Source: Marsupella aquatica (Eukaryota; Marchantiophyta). From it: DNA of 64,000 nt. The position numbers were made by a program, and so were the translations under genes. Below, in pieces: positions 40,821-52,533 of this stretch. Position 1 is the stretch's first letter; each line of letters begins with the position of its first letter. Under the pieces are notes generated by a model. That model saw nothing but the letters and a program-made list of their open reading frames with translations, was not told the origin of the DNA and ran no database searches. Where the stretch lies: assembly GCA_973895155.1 (NCBI GenBank), contig OZ316897.1, forward strand, positions 10,230,001-10,294,000. The letters are read 5' to 3'.

Positions 40821-43080
40821 GGCGAAGCATATAGCTTCGCCCCCCCCTCCTCATGTCGTAGGGAAAGCACGGGGCAGGGATGAAGGTAATAAAATGGACC
40901 CGGGGCCGATGTTATGCAAAAAGCTCAACATCTCATAAGTTTGGCGCATATATAACAAGGTCATTTGTCTGTTTTAGCCTTAGTCATTACGAAGATTTTT
41001 CGCTCTAACTATCTATTATGCTAAAAGTTCCCGGAGAAGGCCTTGGAAGACCCTAAGAAACGCTTTTTATGGTGGACATACGGATGTTTACCTTATTATG
41101 ATTCCAATTCCTTGTATCCCTTTTCGATGACGGAGAAAATGCCCGCCGATGGTAAGCCAAAATGGACCGATGATCGAGGCCAGCACCGATGAGAAGAACG
41201 GATCTGGTAATATTTTCTGACGCTGGCAATTTTCTACCTTTTCTACCATTCAGGCTCTTAAAGTACCTTATTTTTAATTTTTCCCTGTACAAAACTAAAA
41301 CACTTTACAAACGCTACGCGCCTTAATTTAAGAGGTTATGTATTCTCGGAAAGCCCATTTTCGATACTTATTCGCTCACAATCGCTACGTGGGTACGCGA
41401 TTCAATAACTTGCAGAACATGCCGAAAACGGCTGAATATGAGGAGGCGCATCGCGGCCGCGATAGTCCACTGTCCCACAGCCCTCCCTGGCCCACAACAT
41501 CTCATTTACACTAACGTAGTCACTCACAGACAAATCAATGAAACTGTTTCCACTCGGCGAGACCTTCGCCACATCAAACACATTTCTAGCCACTTCGTCC
41601 TACTCCCAAAGCAAATACATAATGGCATTATCACTTTCATAACGCATTATTCAATCTCAAACTAGTGGCTTATATTCCTCCGATAAACATAATAAGTGCG
41701 CGGATATCGATCAATGCTTAGAGGCAATAGTTGCAGACGGAGTATAGAGAAACAATCGAACTTATCAAAACATAGACTCACGTTCTAGCAAATGGCGATA
41801 AAGTTGGTGGACGAGCTCGAGAGGAGTCGAGGCGTTTAATTAAAACTGTATTGCATGCAGTAATACAGCAAAGGCTCCGGGTCCATGGATGATTAATGAA
41901 GCACTTCACACTCGCCAATCTATTACTGGGTTAACGCTTTTTTCTTTCCCGCCCCCGATTAGAAATACTGAATGATATTAGTCAATGGGACGCATAGATT
42001 GTAAAATGACGGTACAACAGTATTAATATTTAATAATTTTGTAAACCATGCCGCATATATACGCTCATTATGCTTTTCTGCAATAAATAAATATATCGAT
42101 ATTTTATTTATTCATATATCTATATGATATTATTTACAAAATCGGAGGAAGGGCTAGGACTGTTTGTGTGGGCTCCCGCGATGCTGTTGAGCAAATTTAA
42201 TTCTTAAGCAAGACCCAGCACTTGGTTCGGGTCCAACCTGTAAATGGTTGGTAACCCGACACAAAGTATGAAATCCCTAAGTGCGGTTCCATAACAACTC
42301 TGCGAATCAATAGCCGTATGAGTGGGGGGGGGGGGCTCTCCCGCCTTGCCGGAAATGCTGAATTGTGAATAGTTTGACGTGGGAAGGAACAAAGATAAAT
42401 TTCAATCTGGCTTACAAAAATAAATGAAGTAATTTATCTTTGTTTTCGGAATTGCATTCTAATTTTGACATTGCTCAACATAAATCTGGAACAGTGAAAC
42501 AGTATTAATGAACATTTACATGCATATAATTTGTATCGAAAACGAAAACACCCAAATTTATCTACCTTATGGCAAAATAAATCTTATTGGACCCTTGACT
42601 GTAAATCCACTTTTACGAAGTAAGTGCCACCGAACTGCCAATGGTCATTGGAATCTCACTCTGGGTAATGCAATCTTCTATTGGAATTCCAATCACTTCA
42701 TTCTGAACCCGGCGCACCAGATTCGCAAAAGATATATAGATTGAAACCAGTTTATTAGCGTCATCCGCAGAATATTTAACATACAAATCGCGCAGTTGCT
42801 CAAGCGCGTCTCGGGATTTTTTTTATCGATCCAAGTCAGATTTATTTATAGGTTCTATACCCACTGAATCGGCAAGATTCTATAATCCCCCAGTTGACAA
42901 ACCTCCCAAATCTTTTCTTGAAAGATCGTAATATAACAAAGTGAAGCACCTGTTTTCGCTCTTGTTCAATCCGTTGGTTAATATACATAGATTGGCAATT
43001 GTTCCAGCCTATCGCAAATTCCTAATTTTTCGGTAAGTCGAACATACATACGGGGTAAACTTTTGAATCCTTTGGAATTC
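40821..43080. other. cox3-nad1 spacer, first part, no intact gene
   Basis: AT-rich, non-conserved mitochondrial intergenic DNA with many stops in all frames and a run of 12 G at 42324-42335. Patches read like decayed coding sequence (for example [19 protein letters not shown] at about 42560-42620), but no family can be named. The decayed plasmid polymerase follows immediately. Confidence 0.35.
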
Positions 43081-43081
43081 T

Positions 43082-43378
43082 CAGGAATTCAAAAACCTCT
43101 CAGACGAGAAAAAAATAATTTCTAATCACATACATGGACGAGTTACGATTGATTGGCAGTCGGAGATTTTAAACGATGCGGCAGCGGCCCAACTAAAAAA
43201 AAAGAAGTGTGTCCAATCCAATGTTGCTATTCAAATAGCCGCCGCGGCTACAATGGCACACGCCCGTCTTCCTATGTATCCCTGCATTGGGGGTGGAAAC
43301 TGCCATTATAAAGACACGGATTCCTTTTTTACTAGCAATCTTATCCTTGAGGATCCAGTTTCGGATAATATCTATTGA
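43082..43378 (+). pseudogene. Fragment of a linear-plasmid family B DNA polymerase
   Basis: An open stretch of 98 codons contains the helix QIAAAATMAHARLPMYP followed, ten residues later, by CHYKDTDSFF. This is the arrangement of protein-primed family B DNA polymerases: an Ala-rich helix ending MYP, then the motif C signature YxDTDS with both catalytic aspartates. Such polymerases are encoded by linear mitochondrial plasmids and are often found as fragments in plant mitochondrial DNA. The frame ends in two stops about 20 residues after motif C, so it is dead. Upstream exonuclease motifs were not recognised. Confidence 0.72.
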
Positions 43379-45513
43379 TAGGAATCTTTCGAGATTATAG
43401 CCATTTCATGGCTCCGTTTGCGGATGAAAAAATAAAGAAAATCAATATGAAATTAGACATAAGGGTCCGGCTAAAAATTTTGTTGACCGAGGTTGGTTTG
43501 AGCAACGGAATAAAGACCCACGCCGCATCATACGCACCATCGAGAAAAGGTTCAATACAAGCGGTTTGAAGCTGTACGCCGCTTAAATCTCAGGGGTAAC
43601 GCAAGCTGCCCCCCATCGCGCGGATCTCAGGAACCCGTGAGTAAAACGTAATATAAAATGAATGTTTACTGGTTTTTCATTTTGCCGAGTCTCGGGCTGT
43701 TGCCTGAGATAATCCACGTGTCTCCGGCTGGTATTTTATCATCAGCCGTGTTTGTTGTGGTTTTGCCCCTAGCAAACCGCTTTGGTTAAAAACGGATTAT
43801 GCTTTCCAACCTCTTGCAAGACTCGTTTTTTTCCATTATTATTTGTCCCATTGCCCCGAATGGAATGGTTACGAATGCCCGTAGTTATTTATAACGGATT
43901 TCACGAACAGCGATCCCGACCAAATAAGATCCCTACGAGCTTGTATTTTGGGGATTAATCCGATTAATCGCGCCCAAAAAAGCTTCAATTGAACGAGGAG
44001 GCCTGGGGCAACAAAGAAAGCTTGCCCCCTCTTATAACATGTATTGGTACAGAAAATACCATTACCACAACTCTCAGGGAGTTGCATACGAGCCCCGAAC
44101 CCACCCACCTGATCGATCGGTAATCTTATTTTGATTTCCGACAGTTTACCCTTTATCCACGTTCAAACAGGCAGTCGGGACGACACCGGAAGAACATAAT
44201 TTAGAAGAGGCTATGTCCGCGGAAATACTATGATAGGTAGCCGGTAACGCGCGCTTATTGGCGCTTCTTCCTCCACTGGCGGCTTTAGCCAAAGGATCTT
44301 CAACTACATAGCGGACCGGATAGTCGTCCCGGTTCCCCTGTCAACTCCTGGTGGAGGTTGTGCGGGGCCGGGATATGAAACTGGACACGGCAGAAATGTC
44401 TCCGGCGCCAGATATATACTAAAATTTATGGAGCGGCTGCAAACCTCTCTGGGACCGGTGCCCAGGTCTGAATCCATTGGCCGTGGTCCCAGGACGAGCT
44501 GGTAGTAGGTATTGATGCTTGCGTGGGCGTTCAAGTAAACGCAGCAGGATCCAGAGATGGTCATGACGTTGAACGTCGTAGAGCGCTTTACCCGGCTTAT
44601 GAGCGTTGGTGTACCCGTCGAAATTTCCCATAAGGTGCAAAACTCATCACCTAGAATCATACTCCAAGCCCCGAAAACTCGTTTGGATGCTATTAAGCAG
44701 CAATCCGGGACACTAAGGAACTAGGCACCTGGTTATTAGAACTCGGTTACCGATTGATCCACGCCCGGGTCTTCTGTTTTATGGATATTATGATTGGGTC
44801 ATATCTATGTAGAAGTTATTCAGTCTGTAGACCGAGTACAATCTCGGATCTCATTATCAAACGGATGGAGCACGAAATCAGCGGTGCGAGCTGCCGCTCA
44901 CTCCGCGTTGGGAGGGGGGGATAGAGATCAAAGTGAATGACTTCGAGTCTTTGCCCGATTTACATGATAAGCTCGAAAAGGCTAAAGAAGTGGCGGAGTG
45001 TCTCACCGGACTTTGATAAGGCTACCAAGGCCCTGCCTCTACAGTACCTTCAGTTTTACGAATTTTCTATCATAACCGAAGCCCTCGGCTTAGGGGGCAG
45101 GTGCGCAGCAAGCACTTGACCGGAGGAACAGCGCTTGTAGGAAGAAGGGGTCGAGTTTACGAAGGACCGAGAGGTCGGAAATGGCTCGTAGATTTCCGCG
45201 CACTTCGCCGAAATGGCTGAGAAGAGAAGGCGGCGGCACGTAGTGTTTCTTTCGTCGCGCCCTCTAACGGTAAAGCGCTCTCCCTCTGATCGAGTGCTAC
45301 GCGCCCCCTTTCGCGAAGCGCTCCAATCGTAAATCCCCAAGGAGTGCGGCCAGTTATCTGTTGAATCAGGACCTTCGTCTTACTCCCTTCGTCTTACTCC
45401 CGGTGAGTTTATTATGTAATTTTACGGATAATCCAAGATGACCAATCTTTCAGTTATGCCATTACTACGTAATTCATTTCGGTCACAATAAATAAAAGAA
45501 AAAGCCAACAAAT
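43379..45513. other. cox3-nad1 spacer, second part, no intact gene
   Basis: Contains short coding-like patches (43375-43569 in the frame after the polymerase, and 44937-45010 with FESLPDLHDKLEKAKEVAEC), but no assignable gene. Near 45.18-45.24 kb is a copy of the dispersed palindrome GGAAATGGCTCGTAGATTTCC. The last 150 bases are the nad1 leader. Confidence 0.35.
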
Positions 45514-46500
45514 ATGAAAATTTATCTAATTGGTCTTGTCGCTAAGATACTTGGAATTATAATACCCCTGTTATTGGGCGTCGCGTTCTTAGTACTAGCA
45601 GAACGAAAAGTCATGGCGTCTATGCAAAGGAGAAAAGGACCGAACGTAGTCGGCATTTTGGGACTGTTGCAACCTTTAGCAGATGGTTTGAAGCTCATGA
45701 TGAAAGAGCCAATTTTGCCTAGTAGCGCGAATATTTTTATTTTTCTAATGGCACCCGTTCTGACGTTTACACTGGCTTTGTGCGCTTGGGCTGTCATCCC
45801 CTTCGATTATGGTATGGTTTTTTCAGATCTAAATGTTGGGGTTTTGTATCTATTTGCGATATCTTCACTCGGAGTGTATGGAATTATTACGGCAGGCTGG
45901 GCAAGTAACTCCAAGTATGCTTTTTTGGGAGCATTACGATCTGCCGCTCAAATGGTTTCCTACGAAGTTTCCATAGGATTGCTTCTGATATCCGTCATAC
46001 TATGCGCAGGTTCCTGCAATTTTAGCGAGATTGTTCTAGCGCAAACACGGATATGGTTTGTTTTTCCCTTGTTTCCTGTGTTTCTCATGTTTTTCATTTC
46101 TTGTTTAGCAGAAACAAATCGAGCTCCTTTCGATCTACCAGAGGCCGAGGCAGAACTCGTGGCGGGCTACAATGTGGAATATTCTGCTATGGGGTTTGCT
46201 CTTTTCTTTCTGGGGGAGTATGCTAATATGATCTTAATGAGTAGTCTCTGTACATTGCTTTTCCTAGGAGGTTGGCTGCCCATCCTGGATATTCCTATTT
46301 TCCGGGTAATTCCGGGCTCTATCTGGTTCAGTATAAAGGTTCTTTTCCTCTCGTTTGTATATATATGGGTCCGCGCAGCATTTCCACGATATCGTTATGA
46401 TCAATTAATGAGACTTGGCTGGAAAGTATTCTTGCCTTTATCATTAGCATGGGTAGTCTTTGTATCTGGTGTTCTAGTAGCCTTCGAATGGCTCCCTTGA
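45514..46500 (+). CDS. nad1: NADH dehydrogenase subunit 1, intronless
   Basis: Membrane subunit ND1 of complex I, at the quinone-binding end of the membrane arm. It has 328 residues in one frame from [18 protein letters not shown]. Conserved elements are [20 protein letters not shown], the [20 protein letters not shown] loop next to the quinone channel, and [18 protein letters not shown]. nad1 is split in many land plants but uninterrupted in liverworts, which agrees with the other intron evidence. TCG in LFLSFVYI may be an editing site (Ser to Leu). Confidence 0.96.
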   Translation: MKIYLIGLVAKILGIIIPLLLGVAFLVLAERKVMASMQRRKGPNVVGILGLLQPLADGLKLMMKEPILPSSANIFIFLMAPVLTFTLALCAWAVIPFDYGMVFSDLNVGVLYLFAISSLGVYGIITAGWASNSKYAFLGALRSAAQMVSYEVSIGLLLISVILCAGSCNFSEIVLAQTRIWFVFPLFPVFLMFFISCLAETNRAPFDLPEAEAELVAGYNVEYSAMGFALFFLGEYANMILMSSLCTLLFLGGWLPILDIPIFRVIPGSIWFSIKVLFLSFVYIWVRAAFPRYRYDQLMRLGWKVFLPLSLAWVVFVSGVLVAFEWLP

Positions 46501-47075
46501 GGGGAGTGCTGAAACAAAAATATATATATTTGGGGCCGGAGGCGCAAAGCGCGGGAAACGCAAAGCGAAAAAAAAATCTATGGATTTTTTGCCTTCAGCT
46601 CTCTTCCGGCCCGAAGGGTAAGCCCGAAGGGTAAGCCCGAAACCAGGACACTCTTTGTTAGTAGGCTCCTCAGAGATTTAATAGAGATTTAATGTGAGGC
46701 TGCGCAACTTTATGTATAAAGATATTTCACCATAAACGAGTGAAACAAAGATCTAGTGATAGAAAGTGATGCCTAAGTTCGCAATTTACCAATAAAACCA
46801 ACTTCGGCCGACGAAGATAGAGTCCGTCCCTATTTAGGGCTGCCCGGACAGCGCTTTGCGCTTTCTCGGACCTTTCAACAAAAAGCACGCTTGAGGGAGA
46901 GGCAAAAAAATAGATTTTTTTGCTATATCCTCCGCCCACTTCCCCCGCGTTCGCGAAGCGCTGAAAGGACCTAATCTGTTGTGGGGGCGGATAAGAGCAG
47001 ACTGCTACAACTTAAGCTACGATAGGCTCTGCCCTCGTTGGACCTAGTTCGTTCGCGCCGTATGTCCTAAGATTA
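46501..47075. other. nad1 downstream spacer, no gene
   Basis: Contains GC-rich repeat units such as GCCCGAAGGGTAA (three close copies near 46610-46640). No gene or RNA is supported. Confidence 0.45.
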
Positions 47076-47155
47076 TCGTAGAAGCTTTTTATTTGGATGA
47101 TCATATCTTTCGGGTATTCCATGAATTAGACTAAGAAGCAAACAAGGAACCTATT
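47076..47155 (+). repeat. Third copy of the cox2 3' end, diverged
   Basis: ATTATCGTAGAAGCTTTTTA onward repeats the cox2 C-terminus, stop and downstream AAGCAAACAAGG. It shares the EAFYL variant with the copy at 38136 rather than EAVSL of the gene, so it derives from that copy. Confidence 0.8.
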
Positions 47156-47344
47156 ATGCCACATATCCTTTCGAGATTAACTCGATTTAGCCCTTATTTA
47201 TTACTCTCTCTTGTAGGTGCTACTCTCCCTCATCGTGTTACTATTAGACGAATAGCCTCAGTTGGTTTTTTATTTTCTTTTGTTATTATGCCCATGCCTG
47301 TCGAAAAATTAGAAGCCAGATCAAGTAATTCCATTCCTTCCTAA
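47156..47344 (+). pseudogene. Diverged partial copy of the cob 3' end
   Basis: An open frame of 62 codons contains VTIRRIASVGFLFSFVIMP and EKLEARS. This lines up with [19 protein letters not shown] and GKCEARS at the end of cob. The first 25 codons do not match. A TAA ends it before the last part of cob. It follows directly on the cox2 fragment, so the two fragments form a recombinant patchwork. Confidence 0.75.
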
Positions 47345-50300
47345 TTAATTTGAATTGGGTAAATACTACTGCTGAGTTTTCTATACGCAATCCTACTTGC
47401 TTGGATTTTCCCAATTATTCGATGTTTGATTAGTGGTTTATATGCGCCTCTCACTACGGCTCGCACACTGTATGCAGGACACGGCGGAAAGTAGTCTTCT
47501 GCTGAAAGTAGCGAGTTGACTGAATCTGAGCGTAAACGCGCTCATTCTGAATCCGCTTTAGCTCCTGTCCGGGATGTACCACAACCCAACGGAGGGGGGA
47601 GGGGCGGTACCCCTTTATAACTGGCTCCTGGCTTAGACCGGGGGGCTGACGATAACAGGGTACGTACGAGGCCCAAAACAATAGTTGAAATGGAAATATT
47701 AGTTGGTCAGCTTTACTGGTATCTATAGAGCGACTAACCGACGTGTTTAATACGACCCTACACGGCGCCGCCTTCTTCTCGATTGTAATTTGGTTCGGAC
47801 TGCCATGCACTGCGAGCCCGTACTCGGAATGTACCTACTGCAGGAAGATCATTAGTCAGTCGCATGGACTGGTCTTGCTCTAGGGAAGGGGTTAGCAACT
47901 ATGAACCGGAGGGGCAACACCAGCAAGCCCGAGACGCTTGGAAATGGCCCGAATTAATAGCGATAATCAGCCATTACAAAACCATCATGACGAGACTATG
48001 GCTCTAATAAATAGCGTCCCGACGTGAGGAATATCTGGCAATACTACAAAGACGGGCTAGACCGACTAATGATGCTACTGTCCCTACATGATTCCCTCTC
48101 CATATGAGGAAATCGGGAATTCCGTTCAATTTTTGTCGCAAATTTCGGAGCATCCAGAAACCATCGATATCATGACAGCCTCCTATATTTTCTTAGGTTA
48201 ATTTTTGGTCACTTGTAATTTTTTACTTCTATTTGCTCCAAGTTCGCAAATTTTCGGATCGGTCTTTGTCGAAAGAATCCAGGTGATTGTGGCCGAATAT
48301 AAAACACCCTGACTGCAACGGGCACTGGATTGGTGGGACTCGAAATGGGGAATCATTTGTTTGAAAAATTATCACAGTTCTACTCCTATATTACGGGTTA
48401 TCCTTAATCTCAACCACCCAAAAATGGGTTTTAAGCGCATATTTCATTGTGAGATAGCATGAATCTTTGAGGGACGCCGTGAGAAGCAGGCCGTGTCAGC
48501 TCAATGGATCTTGTCAGCATCTCAAGCCGGATCGTTATTACGCTCCTGGAAGAAGACACGCTGGCCTGACGTGCTTTCCGAAAAACATAGGCAAGAACAG
48601 TGCATTCCGGGCCAAGATGAAAAACTTAAATATAGAAATAAAGAGTGTTTATTTCGTTTGGTTGCGCCCGTAACCAGCCTTTAATCGCATTAGTATATTA
48701 TAAACAGCGTGAACGAGTCGTTCGAGAAAGCAAACTACGAGGCAAGAATACCAGAATTTAATTGAGTTTTCTATCGCGTAATGTTACTTATGAATGAAGA
48801 TCCTAATTCTACTTATGCCAAGGAAAAGATTTATAAACTAATAGCGGATTACCATGATGGAAGGAGCTCTTGTTTTTTCTCTGGAACCACTTGGTTGATA
48901 CTGCCAATTCCACATAAATCCTGGTTGATCAAAAATCTGGAAAAGAGGTTTCATCAATTTTGTCAAATTGGTGGCGCTGCCGGCTCACGGCTTTCGGAAT
49001 AGAAAGCGGATATATAGAAAAAAGCTTGTCGATTTACGGAGATCCTGCGAAAACATCAGGACTTTTGGATAGGATATTTTTTGAGGTGTCATCGGTCGGA
49101 GATATTCCCAAGGAACTAGGGCCGGAGTGGGGCTCTGAGACTCAAAAAACATGGCTCACTAATTGGAAATTGCTCATATTTATGGAAAGATTTCTAAAAT
49201 ATTAGTAATTTTGTAGGGGAAAACTCGCAAAAAAAAAACGGGATTGGGGTGTTGGCTTTTTACCTAATTTGGTGAAGTAGACTATGCATTCTGTTTTTTC
49301 CACGATTCTTACTACCCTGTTCGATTCTTTTGTAATGGCCCCGTCGGCCCGAGGCATGAACCAGCCAAAGGTGACTAATGGGTAATATGTTGGGCTTGGG
49401 GCCAGGGGGGGGGGCATTCGAAATGGCCGGGAAAGTCCTTCGGAAATACTGATTCGGCTGGGTTCCCTGGCCGACTCGACGAGTTACCCCCCGAAATGCC
49501 GGCCTTCGGCTTCGGCCTTGGGCCTTAGGCCTGCTGTTTGTAGCCCTAGCCGGCCTAAGGCATGTAGCCAGCTGGAGGAGGCTGCCCCTGAATGAATCAG
49601 GGTTACAAGCCCTCCAGCACTTTAAGTCAATTTTCAGTAATCTCGACAAAAGTTTATATTTTAGTTTTAAATGAAAGCCAAAAGAGGGAGTTTACTATAT
49701 GAATTTGTACCTTCTTATCCGGTTACTCATTCCGGTTATATCGCCCAAGCTAATCCCCTGGCCCATCCCTATTTCATAGCCCGGTCACGGCAAGCATGGT
49801 TTTATATTTAATAGATCACTGGGTAAACAAACACGGATTCCGCCTTTTTGTCCTTTCGCAAAACTAGATTCGTCCAATACTATTTATATTATTATTGCCT
49901 TCGTCTGCAGGAATGGTTACGGGACAACTATTACGGTAGATTTCTACTCGTTTCTCTGATAGCATATGCCATTACGTCTTTATTTGGTGAACCCGGGGAA
50001 CGAGATGGAGTTATTTATATATATAGCATCAGTTTACTATATAAGACTCGGGTATAAAATTGTGAATGATAATCGACTCCAATTTTATATAGCTTATAAG
50101 GATTCTTGGGGCGCAGGCGGGTTGAACGATGCCAACCGCACCCCCTAAAATCGTTCGGATTTGAATGGCAACCGAATACCCAAACGTAACATGGGGAGGA
50201 ACTGTGGGCTAGCAAACGCAGCGCCCAAACATGCCCCGGAAACATTGCCAGCCGCTACGGGTACGGGCAGACTAGCGACAGTTGTGGCTGTAGGGACGGC

Positions 50301-52533
50301 GGTTGGCGGCATTGCAACCACTAAGACGATCGCGGACGCGAACGGATAAATTCAGAAGTCAAAAATGGTGGCGCTGGGGGAAAACAGAATTTGGCGAATA
50401 TGGTGTGGCATTGGAGCTTAAAATGAACCCGCCCAAGCACACGACGGCGGGGACAAGTTATCATAATGTGCTTGGGAATACACGGGCAGAGTTGGATATT
50501 GCACGCGCGGCACGTAACGGCGCTAGGGCAGCAAACTGGCAGAGCTTCATCGTATCGCACTTGCAGACACCCGTATCGAGTAAACATTCAAGTCAAGAGC
50601 TTTTACTGCCTGCTGAAAAAGCTATTGACGCCGAAGCGACCTTTGGGCCAGGCGCGACAGTGTAGATATCCGTTTCCCTACCCTTGGCCGCCGGTACTCA
50701 TGTCCTCCCGAATCCTTTACAGCTATACAATGACCCGCTGCATTTTTTTTTTCAAGCTCCTGTCGGATTTTTATATATAAAAAGGGATAATAAAAACGAA
50801 TCGACCGCGGCTCCGCGCTAACGATCCGATTTATGTGAGGCTTGGCGGAGGGGGAATCCGATATATACATATAAAACGTAAATTTATCGAATTTGGGAAT
50901 GCGGCATTAAAAAGAATAAATAGGTAACAGTAACTACGCCAAGAATCACCGGGCTTCGTTTCAGCGAGGTTTGGAGCGAGAATCCGAATCTTTCTCGTAT
51001 GGATGCCGGATATAGCAGCCCATGGATTTAGCACTTCGCTTTACGTGAAAAAAAAAAATGATGACCTCTATTGCCTCCTGCCACCCGGCCCCAAATCCTT
51101 ACTAATCAAACGCTGCGTCGTTTCGGGCAAGAAATTAAGTAATGACCTAGTGGACGACCGCGAACAAATAATGACAGAAGTTATTTCCAATCAGATTTAG
51201 AAAGAGCCAAGCTATCCCAGCCCGCCATAAAATTGCTTACGATAGATATAGTACCCGAAATCTCCCCGCTAACATGAAGGAAGCATTGCTAAATGACTAA
51301 ATTTCGCTAATATGGCTAAATCCCTAGGATTTGTAGATAAATATATGTAATTAATATTCTATAAGCCTCATCGCTAATGACACCTTCGCTAAATGACGCA
51401 TATTTAGCTAATATGACTAAACCTGTTGGGGATCTGTAGTATAATACGGAAAGGAATACCCCTTAATTAATATGTAATTAAAGGGTCGGGAGAGGAATAT
51501 ATAATAGGAATCTATATGGGATATGGAAGAATTCCATATAATTGGTTAATCAATTGAATTGGAATAAATAGAATGGATTAATAAGTAAGAGAAATTCAAA
51601 TATATACATATTATATATTTGTGTATAACGGAGAAAATGCATAAATCAAATAGATTCTATTATTTTATATTATTTATAGGAGAGACTATTAAATTCATGT
51701 TTATTCTTTCTCCGCCTATCTTCCAAAATAGAATGAGCTAGTATTTTTCTTATTCGAGAGAGACGATGAGCTGCAATAGATATCTAGATATATCTATATA
51801 TATATATATATCTATATATATATAGATATATAATTTATAGGTCAGGGGAGGAGATAGCCTTGACCTCTAACCTTTGAAGATACTAAGGACCTGGATCTTC
51901 CCTTACCACGTTCTTGAGATCTGTTACATAGGCCTCTAGTTTTCCCTTGGGAACGCCCAGAGACTTTGTGGAAGTGACATAGGAACTCCGGGCGGGGATC
52001 ATGGCACTTCTACTAGAACCTTAGGTACGCTTTCGCTAGGAGCTCAAACTGGACTGGAGATGGGAAGCATAGATCGGGGGGGGGGGGTTCTTAGGTACTT
52101 GTCCCTGATACACCGCTTTACCGAGTTGAAGGAGTCCTTATATAGTTAAGGGCAGCGCTGATTGCATTGATCGAATAATAGAACCGGGTAACAACAACGT
52201 TTTGCATTATCTAATGGACACTTGTAAAGGAGAAAAGATTTGTGAATTAGACCGCGTAGATTTTTGTATTGATTCCGACTACGATTCGAAGGTCTGGGGA
52301 CTGTCCGACAAGAGAAGGTGAAATGCACATCATCGCCAAAGAATTCTCTTTATTTGCTTTATGGACTCCGTCGATGCTGGCTCAAGTTGGCGTTATAGAA
52401 CGAAAAAAAAAATATATATCTATTTTTTTCAACCTAAGGCCCCGATGGGTCAATCCTGCCCATGATGTATGACGTCAATCATGAAGAACACAAAGTTTCC
52501 ATGATCCGCGAAAAGGAAAAAGGCACGAAATTT
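47345..52533. other. Long mitochondrial spacer before cob, decayed coding debris
   Basis: No intact gene or tRNA. From about 48.46 to 51.2 kb the + strand keeps coding-like blocks in shifting frames, for example 48493-48684 (QWILSASQAGSLLRSWKK), 48781-49205, 49848-50060 (hydrophobic, with SLIAYAITSLFGEPGERDG) and 50161-50660 (Ala/Thr/Gly-rich, with RLATVVAVGTAVGG). I cannot assign them. From 51.2 to 51.85 kb the DNA is very AT-rich. Runs of 12 G (52076-52087) and 10 G (about 49405-49414) occur. Confidence 0.35.
51780..51835. repeat. TA-rich palindromic tract
   Basis: ATATCTAGATATATCTATAT and following TA dinucleotides form a self-complementary tract of about 50 bases inside a 600-base AT-rich region. 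Probably structural or simple-sequence, with no evident function. Confidence 0.6.

Noticed and set aside
51200-51900. Possible plastid DNA insert (AT-rich, with plastid-like TA tracts)
   Set aside because: No plastid gene, tRNA or conserved spacer could be recognised. AT-richness alone is not evidence.
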